From Nilaparvata lugens (lineage: Eukaryota; Arthropoda; Insecta; Hemiptera; Delphacidae): a stretch of DNA of 64,000 bases. Shown here in pieces: positions 59,838 to 64,000 of the stretch (positions within the stretch are counted from its first letter, which is position 1; each line of letters opens with the position of its first letter). Under the pieces are notes generated by a model. It worked only from the letters and a program-made list of their open reading frames with translations, did no database searches and was not told the DNA's origin. The translations under genes and the position numbers were made by a program. Where the stretch lies: contig NC_052505.1 of assembly GCF_014356525.2 (NCBI RefSeq), positions 20,191,318-20,255,317 on the forward strand, given 5' to 3'.

Positions 59838-60320
59838 GAAAATGTATCTTTCCATAACCAACATTGCTCTTTTGTATCTTCTCAAAAGCAACCTGTTGCA
59901 TCCAGAAATATACATCAATGTGTGCATTGATGTGCATCAATGTATCTTTTCCTAAGCAACAGAAGCTCTTTTGTATCTTCTCAAAAGCAACGTGTTGCAT
60001 CCAGAAATATACATCAATGTGTGCATTGATGTGCATCAATGTATCTTTTCCTAAGCAACAGAAGCTCTTTTGTATCTTCTCAAAAGCAACGTGTTGCATC
60101 CGGAAATATACACAAGGTGCATCAATGTAGCTTTCCATACGCAACAGATGCTCTTCTGTATCTTCTCATAAGCAACGTATTGCATCCAGAAGGATACATC
60201 AATGTGTACATTGATGTGCATCAATGTATCTTTCCCTAAGCAACAGAAGCTCTTTTGTATCTTCTCAAAAGCAACGTGTTGCACCCAAAAAGATACACAA
60301 GGAACCTTTTGGAATAACGT
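59838..60320. repeat. ~99-bp tandem array, open in both strands
   Basis: About five units contain GCTCTTTTGTATCTTCTCAA and AAGCAACGTGTTGCATCC. The 99-base period is a multiple of three, so a minus frame of 33-residue repeats (KIQKSFCCLGKDTLMHIN) and plus frames stay open. An inverted CATTGATG/CATCAATG pair occurs in each unit. Coding status is doubtful. Confidence 0.8.
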
Positions 60321-60878
60321 CCTTTTAGCACAACACAGCCTATCAGATGAAATTCGTTCAACAAGCTCTTTCCATTGTTGGTGATACGTTGCAACTCTCT
60401 CATTCATGGTGAATCTCTGTGTGTAGGGAGATTCCTTCAGGGATGCAGGAAGCTTCCTCCATCTAGGGATCTAGAGTCTCTGAAGCCTGATGTTTTTGCA
60501 AAGCCGTTTATATTACCCCGCGAGTCATACCTTACCAAAGTATATTATATTATATCTTAATACATTGTACTATTCTTGTATCTTTACTACATGCCGGTTG
60601 AAAGTCACGGAGGCAAAGCTACGAGATGCCTATTGTACATGATCAATAATCATTTATCACGTTTCTCAATGAGCTCATAGAATAATGTAAGTGTAAGATA
60701 TAATAATTAGAATGAAGGAGAAAAAGGAGGAAAAGTAGACCGCCCGAGCTTTGGAAAAAAAACAGGTATATACTAGTATGATGAATAGAAATCTGGTTCA
60801 GGGAGACTGGAATAATCGCAATAAATAATGGCAGATTGGATGCGAGAAAGAGCTGGAGCTGTAAAATAAACTCGCTTA
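60321..60878. other. No gene seen
   Basis: No supported feature. Confidence 0.45.
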
Positions 60879-61590
60879 TCCTATACTATCAAACGAGCAA
60901 TTTTTGTTTATATGTTTAGATGTTTGGATGTTTAGATGTTTATATGTTTGTATTTCACCAGATCTCGAAAACGGCTCTAACGATTCTCACGAAATTCAGA
61001 ACATAGTAGATTTATAATATAAAGATTCGATTGCACAAGGTCTCATCCCTGGAAAATCTCGATGAAGGATATTGATAGGATGATTCATCCTTAGAAGAAC
61101 AGATTTCGTCGTCTGTCAATAACAGAAGATGCGTGTGCCTGTGTGGGAGATCAGCTGTGTAATCATTCAAACAGCTTACCGTATCTCGCGAGAAACATTA
61201 TCTAGAAATTTTAATAGACTCTATCAAAATAATCTGATTTGTTGACATGACATAGTTAATCACTCTAAATTAGAGTATATCATAATATTCAAATTTAATC
61301 ATTATTTTACAGTTTTAAGTGATTAGTGAGTGTTATTTTGTTATTCAATTTGGTTTGTAAACAATCTAAATTATAACTTTTCTGTTTTTAAATATTTTAA
61401 CTGAAAATTGGACCTGAATTCAAGTATATTAAACATAACCTACTTTTTGGACCATTTATAGTGTATAAATCAAAATTCGGGGAAGAAGCAGTTTTGGGCT
61501 GTGCCTGTTTGTCCTTCCCCAATCATTTTGAATAATTGTGCTCCGTTTATCATTAAATAAATAACGAGCGAAGCTCGGTGCCCCGAAATT
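60879..61590 (-). repeat. Family A, copy 5
   Basis: Starts TCCTATACTATCAAACGAGC, contains the CTCGAAAACGGCTCTAAC core and ends GAAGCTCGGTGCCCCGAAAT. Confidence 0.75.
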
Positions 61591-61691
61591 ATATATCAAG
61601 GAGAGTGATCTGTATTAAAAGTTCTACACCGGCAATACTTGATATGTACAATGCTTGATTCGATACAACAGTATTCATGTAGATAAGCTGA

Positions 61692-61925
61692 TCACAGCGC
61701 AACGTAGAATGTTGAAAGTGGCAACAGAAGAGCAGTCGTCAAGTGGATTGGATACAGACGAGCGGCGTCACTCGACTGGCCGTTTCTGGTGACGTCACGT
61801 CCCGTCTCGGTCCCGTCCGACTCCCGCAGCGAGCCCTGTTGTCCCGTTGGCAGGTGCTGGCCTGGTTCTAGTAGTTCGTTCTCATCGTCGCCGAGAGCGG
61901 GCTTAGAATGTTTTGGCAGCTCCAT
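61692..61925 (-). CDS. Possible host exon, unknown protein (MELPKHSK start)
   Basis: The ATG at 61925 lies two bases after a good acceptor (TTGTTACAG|AA). The 77-codon frame starts MELPKHSKPALGDDENELLE and is hydrophilic and acidic, with GC-rich third positions and many CpGs from 61760 to 61915, unlike anything nearby. The last part (LTTALLLPLSTFYVAL) is hydrophobic, and the stop is at 61692. It may instead splice out before the stop; CAG|GTGCTGG-like sites were not resolved. I do not recognise the family. Duplicates of its 5' boundary lie upstream. Confidence 0.45.
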   Translation of the reverse strand: MELPKHSKPALGDDENELLEPGQHLPTGQQGSLRESDGTETGRDVTRNGQSSDAARLYPIHLTTALLLPLSTFYVAL

Positions 61926-62280
61926 TTCTGTAACAAGTCGATAGAAAAACATTACGTTTTAATTCGATAGAAACAGAAAATGTAATAAAACGAATCGATA
62001 TTCTGGTAGTTCTGGTCGAACTTCTGGATATTCTGATGCTTGGGCTTCGAATGTTTCGGCAGCTCCATTTCTGAAACAGGCCAATGGCAAAACCGATCTT
62101 TAATATTCAACAGTCACAGAAAATGTTTAGAATCAGAAAATGTTCTGAAACAGATTTTGGTAGAGTCGAACGTCTCGGCAGCTGTATTTCTGGAACAGAT
62201 CGATAAAAACAGAACATAATATTCTGTAAAACCGATAGATATTTGGAGCCAGAAAATGTTCTGAAACAGATCTATATTTC
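61914..62280 (-). repeat. Triplicated intron-exon boundary
   Basis: Acceptor plus start-exon sequence (TTnCAGAAATGGAGCTGCCG) occurs at about 61930, 62070 and 62195. The third has ATA in place of the ATG. Unit length is about 125-140 bases and flanking AAAATGTTCTGAAACAGA words are shared. Confidence 0.65.
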
Positions 62281-62331
62281 AGTCACAAGAAGGGGCTTGA
62301 CTGGGGCTTGAAGGGCCCTTAACTTGACAAC

Positions 62332-63085
62332 GTATCAAATATAATACGTTGCTTTCAATATTTTTTTTATTTTTTTCTGTACGGTATTTCATTTGGGAGC
62401 TGGCACAGTATCATATGTAATACGTTTCTCTACTCAGTGGGATAGTGCTGCCATCTGTTAGTGTTTGTTATAAACAACAGAGCTTGCTGGAAGCTTCAGT
62501 GTCAACAAAAATGTCTGCCAAGCGGAAAAACGTGTTGCGTGACAAGGTAAATTATTTTAAATTTCATTAGTTACACGTTTTATTTCAAGTTTAATTGATC
62601 AGAATTTGATCTACAAATGACAGAGATTGTATACATATGTTTAAATAAAAACTTCAATTGATTTTAGTATCATTTTTTGAAGATTGAAATTATCGTATCA
62701 CCAGTAATACATTGCCAAGAGATGAGACACATAACTCCTTCAAGCATAGTATCACATTTGATACACTGCTCGACTCATAGATGATCACTTTCTTATTGCT
62801 ATGTATCACTGATAATACATTGCTCAGTTCTATATAGCTTGAATATTTAAAGGAAAACTAATCTACAACCAAAATAAATTATAACTTGTATTAGAATTCA
62901 CTCAATTATAATATCATAATGTGTTCATTCATGTTACAATTTATTCTAGATGTTGCTGACGATGATTTATTCTAGATAGACACTGTTACGAGCTGAGCCA
63001 CCCAATCCTAGTTAGTTTAGTCTTATTGTATTGACATTTTGCATAATAATTTCCATGCATGGCAATACGTTGTTGATACAGTATG
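62332..63085. promoter_or_regulatory. Six copies of a GTATCA-N-AATACRTTGC motif
   Basis: Copies start at about 62332, 62408, 62695, 62749, 62803 and, inverted, at 63064. Examples are GTATCAAATATAATACGTTG and GTATCACATTTGATACACTG. The core is a loose palindrome GTATnA/TnATAC. They flank exon 1 on both sides, as subterminal transposase sites or transcription-factor sites would. Confidence 0.5.
62511..62546 (+). CDS. Exon 1 of a piggyBac-transposase-like gene
   Basis: ATG with a good context (ACAAAAATGTC) gives 12 codons, MSAKRKNVLRDK, ending exactly at a donor GTAAAT (62547). The frame joins exon 2 in phase 0. The short basic start resembles amino ends of nuclear transposase-derived proteins. 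Confidence 0.55.
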
Positions 63086-63157
63086 GATAGAATAGACTCA
63101 ATTAATATTGTTTTATAATAGAAATTAGCCTAATAAAATCCATTTTTTTTGTTCCAG
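62547..63157 (+). other. Predicted intron 1
   Basis: GTAAAT donor, a T-rich run and TTCCAG acceptor at 63157. It contains four of the six GTATCA motifs. Confidence 0.55.
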
Positions 63158-63702
63158 ATTCCAGAAAGGAGAGTAGACTATATAATGTCTCTTGTTCCAA
63201 AAGCATTTGCTGATTCAGAGGCAGAAGAATCATCTGATGATGAAACAACATTGGCTGATGGTCCACAAAAGAATTTAGAAGAGCACAGTAGTCTCACCAT
63301 CCTTGACCCAGTTGATGAACAGCTCATATTTGAAGACATTTCAGATGCTCCTATGGAGATATGGACATTGGATGTGAATCAATCAGGTACAGGCTCATCT
63401 CCAACTGCTGAAATGATGCATAGTGCGCTTCCTGGAGTATCCTGCAATTCACCTGCTACAACAGTACAATCACCATTATCTGTTGTCACAGATGAACAAC
63501 AGTCCAGTAATAAAAGTGAGCAACCATCACCATCTGTTGATAGAGACGAACAACAACCTGGAGTGTCCAGAATCACGACTCCGCCTTCCAGAACAACACG
63601 TGCATCATCCATTGGAAGGACTTCCAAGGAGGGAAGGACACATTTGCAGAAAAGGATATCTCATCCAAAGACAGCAAAGAAACTGACTCAAAAACAATTC
63701 AA
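63158..63702 (+). CDS. Exon 2 of a piggyBac-transposase-like gene
   Basis: A 181-codon exon begins IPERRVDYIMSLVPKAF, then a strongly acidic and Ser-rich segment (DSEAEESSDDETTLADG) as found at the start of many piggyBac transposases, a long Ser/Pro/Gln-rich disordered part, and a basic end RTHLQKRISHPKTAKKLTQ. It closes at a donor AA|GTGAGT (63703). With exon 3 it reads on as QFKW, plausible for the start of the DDE_Tnp_1_7 region. The catalytic domain lies outside the window, so the family call is tentative. It would act in the nucleus on DNA. Confidence 0.55.
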
Positions 63703-63996
63703 GTGAGTACAAAAAAAGAATTATCAATACAACACTCAACATTATTTTCTTTGCTGTTGATATATATATATATATATTTTTTTTGAACTGCAGTGGAAAC
63801 AATAATATTGTACTATTATATACTTGGCCATTCACTTGTAATGTAGAAGCAGCCTTGTTTGACTAATAAAAAGAACAATCAATAATATTTCTGCAATACA
63901 AGTTATTGTTCATGTGTATAATATTATTGTTTTTTTCTGAGAATTTTACTAATAAAACAAATTGGATTAATTTGGAAAATTTACTGTTCATTTCAG

Positions 63997-64000
63997 GTGG
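63997..64000 (+). CDS. First four bases of exon 3
   Basis: A TTCATTTCAG acceptor ends at 63996. The four visible bases complete the split Lys codon and add Trp, keeping the frame of exon 2. The intron 63703-63996 includes an (AT)n run near 63763-63777. Confidence 0.45.

Larger units (their letters stand above)
62319..64000 (+). mobile_element. Possible piggyBac-type element or domesticated copy, partial
   Basis: A TTAA at 62319-62322 precedes AT-rich sequence with repeated GTATCA...AATACRTTGC motifs and then a spliced gene whose second exon ends in a region like the start of piggyBac transposases. If this is an element, the right end lies beyond the window. If it is a domesticated gene, the TTAA is incidental. 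Confidence 0.35.

Overview
The window is AT-rich eukaryotic DNA made almost entirely of nested, mostly decayed mobile elements. Spliceosomal introns, TATA boxes, AATAAA signals, LINE, LTR, Penelope, hAT and piggyBac-type sequences, many foldbacks and the absence of operons all point to an animal. The repeat style suggests an insect, perhaps a hemipteran such as a planthopper; this is inference, because no single-copy host gene with a clear ortholog is visible. Protein families were recognised by reading motifs only.

Region 1 (1-26.6 kb) is one composite. The outer layer is a protein-primed DNA polymerase B element of Polinton/Maverick-adintovirus type, about 331-26551, with very long inverted ends (331-2080 and 24325-26551). 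Each end runs, outside to inside: a short hairpin, a 31-bp tandem array, a homopolymer-rich tract, a TATA box, an untranslated first exon, a roughly 0.65-0.83 kb intron, and the start of polB. The left polB is a full-length frame broken by three stop codons. The right polB is a central fragment joined by a 21-bp minisatellite to an inverted polB start. No capsid, ATPase, protease or integrase gene is seen. A non-autonomous LTR retrotransposon on the minus strand (7264-22168) is inserted into an 11-bp satellite of this element. It carries a 5'-truncated LINE in one LTR (7813-11067) and a hAT element (14444-18954) in its interior; the hAT copy holds further repeats and a 1.8-kb foldback.

Region 2 (26.6-40.7 kb) holds the right flank of the composite, a MITE, LINE remnants, and a Penelope-like retroelement remnant with a GIY-YIG endonuclease between inverted arms (31.2-35.9 kb), followed by related tandem repeats.

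Region 3 (40.7-61.6 kb) starts with a second copy of the sequence flanking the composite, without the polB element: an in-window empty relative of the insertion locus. It continues with copies of four dispersed repeat families (called A, B, C and E here), tandem arrays, foldback MITEs and an internally deleted piggyBac (56041-56719).

Region 4 (61.7-64.0 kb) has the only plausible host-like coding sequence: a CpG-rich minus-strand exon whose 5' boundary is present three times, and the 5' exons of a piggyBac-transposase-like gene that runs off the window.

Several insertions can be checked against an uninserted copy in the same window: LINE in one LTR but not the other, family B in one Penelope arm but not the other, and the polB element and family C in alternative copies of segment D.
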